From positions 6,145,501 to 6,209,500 of the forward strand of contig CP114493.1 in assembly GCA_027186245.1 (NCBI GenBank): a stretch of 64,000 nucleotides of DNA, written 5' to 3'. The translations under genes and the position numbers were made by a program. The stretch is from Coriaria nepalensis (Eukaryota > Streptophyta > Magnoliopsida > Cucurbitales > Coriariaceae). Under the pieces are notes generated by a model. It was not told where the DNA came from and searched no databases. It worked only from the letters and a program-made list of their open reading frames with translations. Shown one piece after another: positions 47,158 through 60,700 of the stretch (positions within the stretch are counted from its first letter, which is position 1; every line of letters begins with the position of its first letter).

Positions 47158-48433
47158 TTTTTTTTTTTTTTAAGAAGGAGAAAGACTTACATCCTAATCT
47201 ACCCACCAAAAGACACTCTAAATTGGAATAGAAGATCCATGTCGTTTTAAAATGTAAAATCAGAAGGACTAACAAGATTAGCCAACGCATCGACATCATT
47301 ATTATTTTTCTTAAAAATGTGATTAATCTGTAACGGGAATGATAAAAACCAAAACTGAATGAAATTCTATTGTATAGAAACCGTCTAGTTCGGGCATGAA
47401 TTTTTCTTGATAGCCATAACCAAAGCTTTGGAGTCGCATTCTATCTTCGTAGGGAAAAGACCATGTAAAAGAATATGAAACTTCAGCTTGGAAACTATTG
47501 TTGCAGTTTAACGCATGAGAGAAAGCTGCCACCACCGAACCCGAGGCATCTCGCACATAACCCTACCACAAGCAGCTTGACCAGACGACCTTTTGAAAGA
47601 ACCATCCACGTTCAATTTGAAGAACTCGGTCGCTGGAGGAGAGACCACACGCATAAAACCACTCTTCTCGGATGCTTGGACTGACAAACACGGCCAAAAT
47701 CATGCAAAATACCATTATCTATCGTATTTACAGTATAACCTAGATTCATTGTCGAATTCAGATTATTTAACCAAGCCATCACCTTCCTAATGATTGAAGA
47801 AGCCAACATCTTAACTCCATTAAAAATGGAGTTATTCCTCCCAAGCCAAATCTCCCAACAAATCAGCATTGGGATCATCCTGCATATCATGAAGCTGGCT
47901 ATTAGCTTTAAAAACATGGAACCATAGCCTAAATCTGTCCAAAACCAGTTGTTGGTCCACGAAATCCAGCTTACATACTGCATGAAAAAAATGCCCAAAC
48001 ACGCTTAACGATCGGGCCATAAATGAAAAGCTGGGAGGTAGACTCTTGATCCCTCGTATCACAACACAAGCAAGCCGAGGGCAAGAAAACACCCATACAT
48101 TGGAGGTTACTATCTACTGCTAGAGTATCATAGTGCAGACGCTACCCAAAAACCTAGATCTTAGGAGGACAATGAAGCTTTCAAAGAGAGGTAAAAAACT
48201 TATTCGAATGGTAGTCCGGAGCATGCAAAGCCGTCTAGGCGCTTTTGATGGAGAAATGGCCACTTCTATTTGGCTTCCAAACCATCACGTCATCATAGCA
48301 GTTGAACACGTGCAAGCTCCTAGAAATCGACTCCTCCGAGTCATCAGCCATAGCCAAATGCCTCCAAACCCTAGACAACTTCCCATCCACCAAGCTATAC
48401 GTCAGGCACTTTACATCTAACCACTCTGTTAAC
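47158..48433 (-). mobile_element. LINE (L1-type) 3' fragment: zf-RVT and RNase H
   Basis: Read on minus from 48,433 downward. A zf-RVT domain (VMVWKPNRSGHFSIKSA, about 48,235-48,285), a linker with WEIWLGRNNSIFNG (about 47,820-47,870), then an RNase H domain (LNVDGSFKRSSGQAACG, and HIFKKNNNDVDALANLV near 47,265-47,315). Just beyond lies a poly(A) and (TAA)n tail, seen on plus as (TTA)n and poly(T) at about 47,135-47,173, which marks the 3' end. Frames are broken. The reverse transcriptase is absent on this side. A short RT piece appears beyond the inserted copia element, at 54,247-54,340. Confidence 0.8.
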
Positions 48434-48483
48434 ACCCCAATTCTCTGATCGTCATGCCAAAATAAGATATTCGACCTTATTAT

Positions 48484-49126
48484 GTTTTTGAGACTTAAAA
48501 ATCATGTGAGAGTTTTTCTTAAAAGTAATCGAATTTTTTGATCGAGGCTCAAAAATGTATTAACCTGATTACTTTTGGTTTGGTATAAACTCTCTCTCTC
48601 TTGCATTCATTCGTGATTGTGATTTCAGAGTTTTCTCTCTGACGATTTTCGCTCTTTTTTTTAGAATTGATCTGTGATAATAGCTTGTTTTTTTCTCTAA
48701 TCATTATAAACTTTTAGATTTGCATTTAGAGATTTTGATCTTATTTGATATTGTTGTGCTTCTTTCTCTATATTTGTATAAATCTATTTTGTTTCTCGGG
48801 TTTACATATGTTTATGGAATCTTATTACATGTTTGCTTAAGAGAGGTTTTAAGGCTTTACCTTAGTTCTTAGTGTTTATCACAATATTATGGTGCTCGTC
48901 GGTCTGAACTTGAATTTGGTTACAGCTAAATCTATGAATCTATGAAATTTTGTAATCCATATTGTTTTTCTGTCTATTAATGTATATTCTGTAATTCTTG
49001 AAATCTTAAATTATATTATTTATATTTTCTTTAAATATGAATATTGTATTATTGATTTTACAGATTGATGATTTTATATGTAATCTGTTTTGTATATTGA
49101 TGTACGTGATGTATATAATTATAATA
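48484..49126 (+). repeat. Copia 5' LTR (approximate ends)
   Basis: This shares ordered words with 53,626-53,925: CATTCATTCGTGATTGTGATTT, TTTTCTCTCT, CTCTATATTTGTATAAA-like and GATTTTGATCTT. The two copies are visibly diverged, so the insertion is old. The outer end is uncertain; the inner end lies just before the primer-binding site. Confidence 0.65.
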
Positions 49127-49127
49127 A

Positions 49128-49139
49128 TGGTATCAGAGC
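49128..49139 (+). other. Copia primer-binding site
   Basis: TGGTATCAGAGC is the standard plant copia primer-binding site, complementary to part of initiator methionine tRNA. Confidence 0.9.
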
Positions 49140-52100
49140 TTGTTTTAAATACATGATCCGTGATTATCCCTCTTTTAAGAATCGATCTGTGTACCTGAAT
49201 ATTATATTATGTGATCCTTGAATATAAATGTTTGGTCTACTGTGATTTTTCTAAATAGAAAAATTTCTTTCTACAAAGCTTTGTTCATAAATTTTTTAAC
49301 TGTGAATTGAACTATGTTTACTGGCTTATCTACTTGTATGATTTTTGATAAGTTAAGGGTTTTATATACTGGTTTAATTCTATTGATTGATTCATAGGAA
49401 GACTGCATATCTCTAATCTTGATTGTGTATTTTTTATTGAAAAATTATTTTATGACCTTAACTAAATAATCTGAGTTTTTAAGAACAATTTCATTTTTTA
49501 AATATGTATTTCTCCCTTTTTATCAATTAATGTCTACTCTATTCCAAATAAGAAAGAGCAATCATGAGTACCCATATATAGATGACAAGTTTCAATGAAA
49601 AAAATGATTTTGGAACTTGGTGTAAGAAAGATGAAAGCCATTTTTTCTCATCATAAAGTGTTTATAGCAATTCAAGAAGATGAAAAGAAATGGCTAGAGG
49701 TCTCACTGGCCATAAAAGAGGAAATTGATGCAGATGCTCATAATCTCATTATTCTAAATCTTTTTGACAACATCATAAGATGGGTAGATGGGTATGACAC
49801 TTCTCTTAGCTTATAAGGCAAGTTAATTTCTGAATTTTCCATACAAGTTGTTCATAATCTAGCTTTCTTAAAGGGCGCATTATTTTCATAAAAAATAGAT
49901 ATATCTAAGAATCTAGAGGAAAACTTAGATGAATTTTTGAAAATGAACTTAGTGCTTAAGGGAAGTGATCAGGCTTTAGATGAAACCAGTCAAGCCATGA
50001 TTCTTTTAGGATTCTTATCAAATGATTATTTGATAGTTAAGAATGCCTTGAAATATACTAGCCAAAAACTAAATTTGAAAATTGTTATAAATGCTTTAAA
50101 GGCTAGGGAGCTAGAGATAAATCAACTTAAAATAAATAACTCAAACCTGTTTGTAAAAGGAAAAACAAAGAAGAAAAAGAACCCTAGTTTTGTTAGAAAA
50201 CCAAAGAAAATAATTTTAGCAAAAAGGAAGCATCTAGTAAAACTAGGAAATGCTGTCACTGTGGAAAAATATGGCATCTCAAGAAAAACGATTATGCATT
50301 GCCAAATAAGAAATATGGTCAGAATAATGTAAAAGATAATGTAGTTAGAACTAATAACACTACATCTTACTTTGAAGTCTTGAATGTCTCTAATACTGTT
50401 GTAATAAATAAATGAATTCTAGATTCAAGTTATTCTTTTCACATGATTCCAAACAATGAACGGTTTAGTGATTTTAGGGATTTAGAAGAAGGTACTATCT
50501 ATATACATAATAATCATATTTGGAAGATCTCATAGGAAATATCAATGTAAAGTTAAATGATAGAAAACTTGTTATGTTAACCAAAGCAAAAAACACCCAT
50601 GATCTTAAGAGAAACTTGATATCCCTAGGCACACTAGATGAATTAGGTTGTTGGTATTAACCTAAAAATGAGTCTTTAATAGTTTATAAGAATTCAAAAC
50701 AAGTTTTGATGAGAGTAAAGAAATATGACTTATATGTACTTTGTGGTTATTATTTTCATGGTAAGACATATATTGGATTTGTCTCCTCTAAACCCTTTAT
50801 GACAGATATTTGGCACTTAAGACTTAGCCATATGAGCCAAAAAAAATTTAAATGTCTTGAGGAAGCAAGACATGCTCGGTAAGAATACTATCTCACCTCT
50901 TGATTTCTGTGAAACATGTATCTTAGTAAAATAACATAGACAAAGTTTCTTTAAAGGAATTCATTTAGCTAATAATTGTCTAGAATACTTACATGTTGAT
51001 CTGTGAGGGTCTAGAAAGGTTTCCACACATGGTGGTTGTAGTTTTTTTTTTCAATTATAGATGAGTGTAGTAGGAAGGTTTGGGTATTCTTACTTAAGAC
51101 TAAGGATGAGGCTTTAGCTAGGTTTGTTGAGTGGAAAACTCTAGTTGAAAACCAAGTTGATAGGAGAGTAAAAACATTAAGGATAGACAATGGTCTAATG
51201 TTTTGCATCCTTAAGTTAGATGAGTTTTGTAAGTATAATGGGACCCAAAGGCATAGGACAATAGTTAAGACAAATCAACAAAATGAAGTGGCTGAAAGAA
51301 TGAATATAAAACTATTTAAAAAAGTTAGGTGTCTATTATTTACCTCGAGTTTAAGTAATGCATTCTGGAAAAAAGTTCTTCAAACAGCTGCTTATCTTAT
51401 AAATATAAGTCATTCAACTGTTATTGACTTTAAATATTCATGAGAAAAATGAACAGGTAGGAAACTAAACTTGGGTCACTTGAGAATCTTTTGTTGTGTA
51501 GCATATACCCCATAAGTTGGATGAAAAATTAGATTCTAGATTCCAAAATACATACTTTTAGGATATGAAGAGGGATATAGGTTATGGGATATGAGCTCCA
51601 TTAGTATCAAAATTTTGATTAGTAGGGATGTAGTCTTTAATGAAAAGATTTTCCCGTGTAAAGGAAATAATGATAATACTGATGGAACAAATACTTCCAA
51701 TAGTACTCACATTGAGGTGGAGCCCACAACTATAGTTGATCCTAACGTACAACTAGAGGAGGCTAAGAATCTCAATGATCTTAAACTAAATAATGAAGTG
51801 CAAGACACAACTGGTGGTCAAGAAATTGACAAGATACTCATGAGATCTTAGATATGTCAAGTCGTGATAACTTAGTCAATTATTAATTAGTTAGAGATAT
51901 GGGTAAAGAATAGTAAAACCTAACTTCAGATATTCTTATGCAGATCTTATTTTTACAACTTTGATTGCAAATATACAAATCAAAGGAGAGCCAACTGATT
52001 ACCATGAGGCAATCAATTCCTTGCACAACAAGAAATGGTAATAGGCCATGAATGACGAAATGAAGTCATTATCAATCAATCACACTTGGAAGCTTGTTCC

Positions 52101-53625
52101 AAAGCAAATAGAGATTGATCGACTATAAGTGGATATATAAGGTAAAAGAAGGTAATTGCCCTAATTCACCTAGATATAAGGCAAGAAAGTAGCTAAGGGG
52201 AAGACTATAATGAGATATTCTCTCTAGTACTTAAGTTTAAGATTATAAGAATTATATTAGCCACTGTTGCATATTATGATATTGAACTTGAATAAATGGA
52301 TATCAAAATTGCTTTCTTACATGGTACATTAGATGAGGTCATATATATGCATCAACCCCCTAGATATATTGATAATAAATATATTAATCATGTATGCTTA
52401 CTAAATAAGTCATTGTATGGTCTTAAACAAGCTCCAAGGCATGGTACTTGAGGTTTGGTACTGTTGTGATAAAAATTAGTTTTGTTAGAGGTTCATATGA
52501 TACTTGCTTCTATTTCCTACATGAAGATTCTATTTATGTATATTTGCTTATTTATGTAGATGATATTCTCTTAATAAGTAAATCTAAACATAAAATTGAT
52601 AAATTAAAAAAGAAATTTAGTCTTGAATTTGACATGAAAGATTTAGGTGGAGCAAAAAGAATCTTAGGAATGAAAATAGAAAGAAATAAGAAAACTAAAA
52701 CCTTGAAGTTACATTAAAAATTTTATCTTTGAAAAGTAGCTAAAAAGTCTGAAATTTTTTTATTTACGCATGTCAATTTACCTCTTGTTGCTCATTATGT
52801 GCTTTCAAAGTCACGATATCCTAAATCTGAGTATAATGTATTTAGGATGGAAATTTTTTCATATTTTAATGTTATGGGTTCTATAATATATGCTATGGTG
52901 AGTACTAGACCAGACTTGGAATTTGGTGTATCTTTGTTAAGTAAATATATGTCAAACCCTGGATTTGAATATTGAAATGCTTTAAAATGTTTGCTAAACT
53001 ATTTAAGTAGTTCTTATAATTTAGGTTTATGTTTTAAACCTTGCACTAAAGAACTTGATCTTGTTTGGTATGTAGATTTTGACTATGCATGTGACAGAAA
53101 CTCTAGAAAGTTTACAACAACATATCAATTGCTTCTCGGAGGGAATTGCATCAATTGGAAGTCTTAGCTTCAATCACTGGTGGTTATTTCACCATTGAGG
53201 TAGAATATTTGGTAGCTTCAAATGCTTTCAAAGAAGTAATTTGGCTTCAAGGTTTATTAAGGGAAGTTGGTTTATTTTCTAATAATTGTTTCATATAATC
53301 TGATAGTCAATCTGTTATACATTTTAGTAAGAATTTTGTACATCATGAAAGAACTAAGTATGTAAATGTTAAATATCATTATGTATGTGATGGAATTGCT
53401 AAGGGCACAGTTAGGAATTCTGAAGTTCTAACCAAAGAAAATCCTTCTGACATAGGCGCAAAAATACTTTCTATGAAAAAGTTTGAACATTGTTTAGACT
53501 TAATTCACATGGTGTAAATCCGATTTTGAAATAGGAAATGATGTAGACCGTACGACTAGTAGTATAATAATAATTGTGATAGAATGAGACTAAGGTCTTA
53601 GACTTCAAGGTGTAGTTTGTTTTGT

Positions 53626-53925
53626 TTTTTAGGCCTAAAACCTTGTGAGGATTTTTCATAAAAACGGCTGAGTTCATTAAATAAGGCCCCAAAAACGAAC
53701 TAACTCGTTTGTTATTTGCTCGATTACCTTTGTTAAGATTTAGTATGACTCTCTCTTTCATTCATTCGCGATTGTGATTTTAGGGTTTTCTTTCTGGTGA
53801 TTCTTGCTCTTTCTTCTAGAATCGATATGATAGTTTTCTCTTTCTTTTATTTTTTTATCAATCTAACATTCTATATTTGTATATAAAGGTTTTGATCTTG
53901 CTTTAGATTGTCGTGCTTGACACTC
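53626..53925 (+). repeat. Copia 3' LTR, truncated
   Basis: This matches the first ~300 bp of the 5' LTR (for example CATTCATTCGCGATTGTGATTT) and then breaks off at about 53,925 into SINE-like sequence. The last half of the LTR is missing. Confidence 0.65.
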
Positions 53926-54240
53926 TTAAGTGAGAGGCCAAGGTTCGATCCATGAGGGACGCGAAAGAAAAATCGGGGATAGTGGCTTAAGTTCTCGTCC
54001 GAATGATAGTACGTATGAGTGGTGCCGTCGAGGATGGTGTACGTCCTGCCCGGGGTGTCACTACTAGCACAAATGGTACAAGGGATGCAAATTTAGCACT
54101 CTTAAATGAGAGGCCAAGGTTTGATCCCTAAGGGACGTGAAAGAAAAATTGGGGATGGTAGCTTAAGGTTCCTGCCCGGATAACAATACGTATCACTGGC
54201 ACCGTTACGGATGATGGTACGTCCCACCTGAGGTGTCACA
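53926..54240 (+). repeat. Two tandem SINE-like (tRNA-related) units
   Basis: Two related units in direct order, about 53,926-54,061 and 54,062-54,240. They share AGAGGCCAAGGTTCGATCC / AGAGGCCAAGGTTTGATCC, GGGAC.TGAAAGAAAAAT.GG and an end like GGTGTCAC. The second unit starts with TAGCACAAATGG (54,065-54,076), one base off the Pol III A-box consensus. It has GGTTTGATCCC (54,118-54,128), close to the B-box. The first lacks the A-box head and begins at the broken LTR end. A tRNA-derived SINE origin is inferred from these boxes. Confidence 0.55.
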
Positions 54241-54246
54241 GTTAAC

Positions 54247-54340
54247 CCTCATGCGTCGCCTATATTCCTTCCTTGCACAAACTTATGTTGAGTAAGAGAA
54301 ATCAATTTCAGAAAAATAGAACCAATCCGATCAGAAAAAG
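54247..54340 (-). mobile_element. LINE reverse-transcriptase fragment
   Basis: Read on minus: LKLISLTQHKFVQGRNIGD, the start of the L1-type RT domain (usual form LISPxQxAFVxGRxIxDN), then a stop and GLT up to the GTTAAC. It lies on the far side of the copia insertion from the zf-RVT/RNase H part of a LINE in the same orientation. Most of the RT between the two parts is missing. Confidence 0.6.
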
Positions 54341-54560
54341 CTTTTGAAAAAAAAAATTGTACAACACATTATAGAGATAATGAGTCTAAAGTCCTTTAAT
54401 TTTGGAGGGCATACTTTTTTAGGAATCAAATCAAAAGGGTGATTCAAAAAGCCTTCAAAAGGGTGTGATTGCAACTTCAAAAAGTCTTCTTTCTTGATAT
54501 TCTAACAAATTTGAAAAAATTTGAAAAAAAGTTAAGAGCTCCATCAAGAAATATAGGTCA

Positions 54561-54742
54561 AACTCTTTTTCAATCATTATTGATATATATTACATAAGAA
54601 ATTATATATCATGAAATTTTTTACATATCATTATATAATACTCTTTTAAGTTGTAAAAAAATTCATATAGATAATTTTTCTATATATGTAAAAGATTTAA
54701 TGATATATTATTTCTTAAGAAAGTAATGATTGAAAAAGAGTT
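54561..54742. repeat. 182-bp imperfect inverted repeat (hairpin)
   Basis: The ends AACTCTTTTTCAATCATTA (54,561-54,579) and TAATGATTGAAAAAGAGTT (54,724-54,742) are perfect inverse complements over 19 bp. Pairing continues inward with mismatches (AAGAAATTATATATCAT against ATGATATATTATTTCTT) to a small loop near 54,655. It could be a small MITE or a foldback transcript. No clear target duplication was found. Confidence 0.7.
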
Positions 54743-57700
54743 GTAGGAATAAACAAGAAACCATAACTGAATAATCGATCATTATTGGTTAACAAGAAGA
54801 GTCCAACGGGATCAAGGCAGATTATTAGTTATATTACAACAATAAAAAAAATGACATGATAAAAACGGGCACTAATCCTAGATATATATAGCTATGCGCT
54901 AGATCTATAACAGGGACTAAGGAGCTAGAAAGTAAGCTAGATTTGTGTCCGATTGATCGAATTATTGGTCACTAGGTACCCGTCTCATCTCATCATGCTC
55001 AAAACTGCAGTTCATTAAATAATGGTTTTGCAGTTCTGTCGACCTACGGGGCTATAATATATAGGTTTTAAAGGGATTAGGTAACATATCGTATGATGAT
55101 TGAGAATTGATTAGTGGGATATCCGATCCGATCCCCCCAGTAGGCAGCTGTTGAAGTTATAGATCAGACAGAATATATGGTTACTGATATATACATCTGT
55201 GATCTGCTATCGTCACGTTCATGTTGAGATCGAGAGAAGCAGGAAATTAATAAGAGGCAAAAGGAATGAAAGAGAACGGATCCAGACTATAGCTTGCTAT
55301 GAAATGAAAAGATCAGACACAAGCTGAGACATGTATGTATGTGACATACATATATATGTGTTCACAGATGATCTCTGTGATCTCTCTCTCTCATCATCTT
55401 AACGAAGTGTCGATCGAGCCATGACAAGAGATAGAGACAAAGCGAGTGATCAGGTGCATGCAATATGGATAAGCAAAACTAGCACCCCAGGCACGTGGGA
55501 TTCAGTGCATATATATCTGCCACGAACACCATCTAATTAATAGACAAGCAGCTATCATAGTGGAGGTCGGAATTAATTAATGATTTGTTGGGTCGTGATT
55601 TTATAAAATTAAAAAATAAAATTATTTTTATTTTTATCATTTAATTATATTTGATTTATTTACCGTTCTAATTTATCGTTGGGTCGGAACACCTTCTAAT
55701 TTATCGTTGAATGACTCGTTCTTGACATGATGAGAGTAGAGAGGGTAAGAAAAAAAGGGACCAACGATCAGGGTCAGTCAGTGAGTCTTGTACGTGATCT
55801 CTTTCTATGTTTACGGGTTTTTAGGGCTGAAATGTCACCTCCAAACTGTCTACATCATCTCTGTCACGTCTTGTCAAATCATGTTTTAATCGTTCAACCC
55901 CCATTTATTTTTGCCCACCCGGTCTGCTAACTGCAATGTTTATTCCTACCCCATATACTCATAAAAAGGAAAAATAAACCTTTTTTTTTTTTTGAAAAGG
56001 GTTGAGCTTGTTTAAATTTGATCGAGTTTAAATTTATGATTATATTTTAAACTTATTTAATAATAATATTTTTTTTTTAAATTTAAACCCATTACTAAAT
56101 AGGCGTGTAAGAGTTATCCGGATTTATAAAAAAAAACAAAACAAAACGAAATTAATTTGAATACGTATCAACCATTAACTAGGTAGTTGAAAAATTATCG
56201 ACCAATGATCGTGATCATTAACAAACAAACATATAGCTACTGCATGTGTCGTGTTTAGTTGCTACTTGCTTTTTCACTATTTGAGAGCATGGCCACCTCT
56301 CTGGGTGGAAAGAAAGCTAAGTACGTTACCTAGGTAGCTAGTACTGACAACGCCAATTAATTAGCAACTTAATTAGATCTGATTAAGAAGATAATTATAG
56401 CTAGAGAAGCATGTGGTTAAGCAGTATATGTTCTTTTTATCCAGCAATAATGCGAAGTACCGCAACAGCTAATAATTAATCGAGACATATACTCATCAAT
56501 TGGCTACAAAAAAAAAAAAGGAACAAGAAGTAAAGAACATGTTCTTCGTCGGTCTGCTTAATTATTTACAAAGTAATAATGCTAATTTATTACAGGTATC
56601 TGACAGACATCCCGTTTTAATTAGTTGTCGGATATTAATGTCCTATATAAATAGACTGTAACCAATGACTTCATATAGTAAACAGTCCGTACTACGTTAA
56701 TTCCTAGTATTAGATGAAATATTTGGCTATTTCCAGTAAATTAATCCAGCAATTATTACAAGTGTGCTTGCTTTACTATACATGCATGCATGCAACAGTG
56801 CAAGAACAAGAACATGATATATATATATATATATATATAGAGTTTATAGTTGTTCAAAAGTTAATAAACTGTTACAGAATATATGTATATATAATTTAGA
56901 GTGAAGATTCATTTATTATTATCAAATGGTAATGATTATTACTTCAATTTCAGTAATCCACATTTGTTACCAACAATTGACTCCTTTATCAACGTTGAAT
57001 GTCACCCATCGATCAAGAAAAAAGAAACGAAAATCGGACCATACAATCAACCAGCATGATTAATAAGAAGAAAGGCATGATTGCATCAATCCTTCTTACA
57101 TTTTTTCTTGGCCATTTCCTCGAAAGGTCAAATGGTATTTTTTTAAATATTTTTTATGTATATTTTTATGTCAGAAGTGGGATTATTAGGGCAAAGACCA
57201 GCGCTTGTGGCTCGAAGTTTCCAGATGACTTTCACTAATTGAACTAGTTTTCATTCAAAGTGGACCAAAATTGAACCCATTTACGCACATGAATTCATAA
57301 TAATAAGCAATTCTTATATTCAAATGCTTTTTTTGTTCTTCATCGTCTTTCCATCCCATCAACTCAAGTGAGTCAAAACTAGCCGACCTTCCATTATATA
57401 TATTTGTTTTATTTACCAAAAAAAAAAAGGAAAACCATAAAACGTCCTCTCCACAACGTTGAAGGATGCATGAAAGTCTACAATCTACATATAAGACCAA
57501 AAAACTATAAAAAAAAAAAAAATGGTGGAATCTAAGTGAAGAGCGAGGAGAAAATGATTTTGAATGAATCGAGAGAGAAATAAAAGGGCATTATTGATCT
57601 GACTCCATTATTATGGCTACGTACCCCACCATAAAATGAGGAGTTCATTCTGATATTTTTAGCCCAACCCGTACCATAAAATTTCCCTATATATATTTTG

Positions 57701-60700
57701 TTGGTATATTTTGTGAGTTCTATTTATTACACATAAATTATTACATTTGAATTTGAATACGATTGTTGTGATCGATTGCTTTATTATCCCTCCCTCTAGT
57801 CTATCTAAAAATTTCACTCATGTTTTTAAGGGATAAATGCAAAATTACATTAGATATATTGATACAGTAAATGATAAAAGATCAATATTGTATAGAGGTA
57901 ACGATATGGAAGAGTTCGATCCGACCCGTTTTAGGTCGTACCAAAGCTAGGTATTTTTTGCACAGGTATGTATCGGATTTTGAAAACCAATGTCTGACAC
58001 GTGCATGTTTATGCACAGGCTTAATATCGGGCAGGTCAAGGACATGATTTTTTTTTTATTTTCTTGTGAAAATAATATATATATGTAAAAAAAATATATT
58101 ATATTTACATTATTCATTAAAGAAGCTTAATACAACGCACTATATATTATATAAACACGTAGATAAAATAATATAATTACATTAAAATGAATTGAGAGTA
58201 AAAAAAGAGTAAGAAAAAATATTTATAATGAAAATTATAAATCCATACCTCTAAGTAAGGATCCATGGATTATGGCCAGTCCGACCCATTTATCATTTTT
58301 AATATTATGTCACATTTATTTATTAACATTGGAAATTTAATTTGTGTTTCTCGTGCTTTCGGATCGTTAAACAAGGTTGTTTTGTTTCCTCGAAACTTGT
58401 GGGATTCAAGGATAAATTAGGTCTTTATCCTTTTTATTTTTTATTTTTTATTTTTTTATTTTTTTTAAATTACTAGGTTAGCCTAGAACTCTGCGATACA
58501 AGGAATACATATAAAAAGAGAGAATAATAAATAAAATGATAAGAAAAAGAAGATTAGTGAAGTTAATATTATGCTTAAATCACTATTTTCAGGACTGTGC
58601 GTTAACAGTAGATATTTATGTGTATGTCGGGTTTTGGCCGTAGTTATAATAATAATAATAATTAATAATTAATAATTAATAATCATCAGGTTCATGCCTT
58701 GTTTTATCGCAACAAACGCTAATTAAATTAATATTTAATCCTGCAAACTTCCAGAAACATCCAGATAACATATCTTCCGTGATTTCTCTGTGGAATCTAA
58801 CATGCACTGACAAGGGTTTGTGTTTTGATAAAAAGTTGGACTGATCCTACGTCCTCGCCAATAAATATATGAAATCACAATTTTAACAAATTTTGAGGGG
58901 TCAAGCTCTTTCTTTTCTATATTCCATATCTAGGCTGAATTGATACATAAATCACTGTATAACTTAGGGTTAGAGTAAAAAATATCGGCCCAATCAAAAA
59001 TCGACTTAAGATACGTGTTTCATTTACTATCATATGATAAATATAAAAAAAAATAAAAATAAAAAGATAAAATAATTAAGATGTGGAGACAAAGTTCCCA
59101 GTTAAAATATATTATATAGTTTCTCTTGTTACATGTATACAAATATAAATTTCGAATATAATAATATATCTAAATTTTGTATTTATTTATATATTTGCAG
59201 AAACATATGGTGGTCACATTGAATTAAGAGGCCGCAGAGTTAGTTAGATTAGATTAAAAATTTTGAAATAAGCTAATTAAGATTATCACATCTCCAAATC
59301 TCCATGATTCATTAATTATATATTACATGATGAAGATGTAGCAGAACTTTTTATATATTGAGATACATGAAAATGATGTTAATATACGCATGGCTAGAAC
59401 ATGTTAATGTCTTTTTTTTTTTTTTTTTTTTGGCCACACGGAATTATAATTTTGTTAGTGATGTCGTCGACTCTTCAATGAGATCTAGTTAAAATTGAAT
59501 TACTCCTACTCGTAGTGAGTAATTGAATTGAATTGAATTGTACGTGATATTTTGTACGATGAGTATGTGAAAGAGATATTTGCTAATATATCACTGTATT
59601 AGATAACATATGTCGAGAAGAAGGAAAAAATATTCATTTTAAAATTTATAATAATTATAAATATAATTTTTTATAATTATGATAAAATTTAATTTAATAT
59701 TTATTATATATATAATTTTGTAATTTATAAATAATAATTATTAAGAAAATTTATATAAAAATATTAAATTTAAATAAATAAAGTAAATTTATAATTATTT
59801 AACAATATAATACTTACTAATTATGAATCGAATAATTAATATATGTGATTTTTACTCCATCCTTTCGTTTAATCTAAATTTAATTTTTATATTTTATCTA
59901 AGTTTAGAGAGAGAGAGAGAGAAAAAAAACGACAAGATGGGGTGGAGGTGGGGCTGAGGGATTGAAAAGACAAGTCAAACGTCCAATCAGAGGTCTTCGA
60001 AATCATAAGACTCCCAGTGAGGTTGTGCTGTCAATCCAGTTGATTTTTTTTCTTGGTCTTCCTATTATTTCTTGCTAAGCTGCATTGGTTCTGGTGGGGG
60101 GCAAAACAACAGCTTCTCTCTTACACTTGTTCTGAACCAACATAGAACAGTTGATATACGTGTCAAATCTCGTCTCACGTGCACACTCGCACCCTTCTTC
60201 ATTCGCACTTGGTTTAAAAGAAAAAAAAAAAAAAATTTGTCCTTCATTGCATTGGGTGACAATTTTTGGAATTTGCTTCAAAATTGGTTTATGGATTATT
60301 ATACATATAAGCAATCATTCACATGATTCATGAAGCAAAATGCTTTCGTAGGAAGCCACTTTTGGAAAAAATACCAACAAACATTTTGATTTTTGATTTT
60401 TTGAATGAACAAATCTTACAACAACAACATCATCGGTTTGAATTTGGGTTTGCAGTTATGCTTGGGTCCACATATGTATATTCTTTGAATCTGAATCTAA
60501 TCTCAAGCTAAGACCTAATTTCAATTTTCTCTACCAGACACTTTCTTTCTCATCCCTAACTTTTGGGATCAAATAAGAAAACTTTTATCTTTGTTTTTGC
60601 TCATATCACAATATGACATGACCTTCCATTCCAAGCAAAAGAGAATACCGATCCAAGACCCGGGATCTACTCACTTTGCCTTATAATTTTGTTCTCTAGT

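Larger units (their letters stand above)
48434..54240 (+). mobile_element. Ty1/copia retrotransposon (Tork-like) with attached SINE-like units, inserted in a LINE
   Basis: Order on plus: 5' LTR, primer-binding site (49,128-49,139), gag (FNEKNDFGTW near 49,595; zinc knuckle remnant CHCGKIWHLKK near 50,257-50,290 with its last Cys lost), protease (YSFHMIPNNERFSDF), integrase (50,810-51,440, NQQNEVAERMNIKLFKKVR), reverse transcriptase ([16 protein letters not shown] near 52,300; LLIYVDDILLIS near 52,540-52,580), RNase H (DSQSVIHFSKNFVHHERTK near 53,300-53,360), 3' LTR. Frames have many stops. GTTAAC stands on both sides (48,428-48,433 and 54,241-54,246) and may be the target duplication. LINE sequence resumes beyond it. 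Confidence 0.85.

Noticed and set aside
53926..54130. GGTTCGATCC suggesting a tRNA gene
   Set aside because: No acceptor stem or anticodon arm can be folded around it. A tRNA-derived SINE fits better.
54850..55560. Possible miRNA gene (AGAGAAGCAGG and GGCACGTG words recalled miR164)
   Set aside because: The words are separated and do not form a mature miRNA sequence or a hairpin with its star strand.
55727..55930. 67-codon plus-strand ORF in the BOP upstream region
   Set aside because: No recognisable domain, no leader or splice signals; a chance frame.
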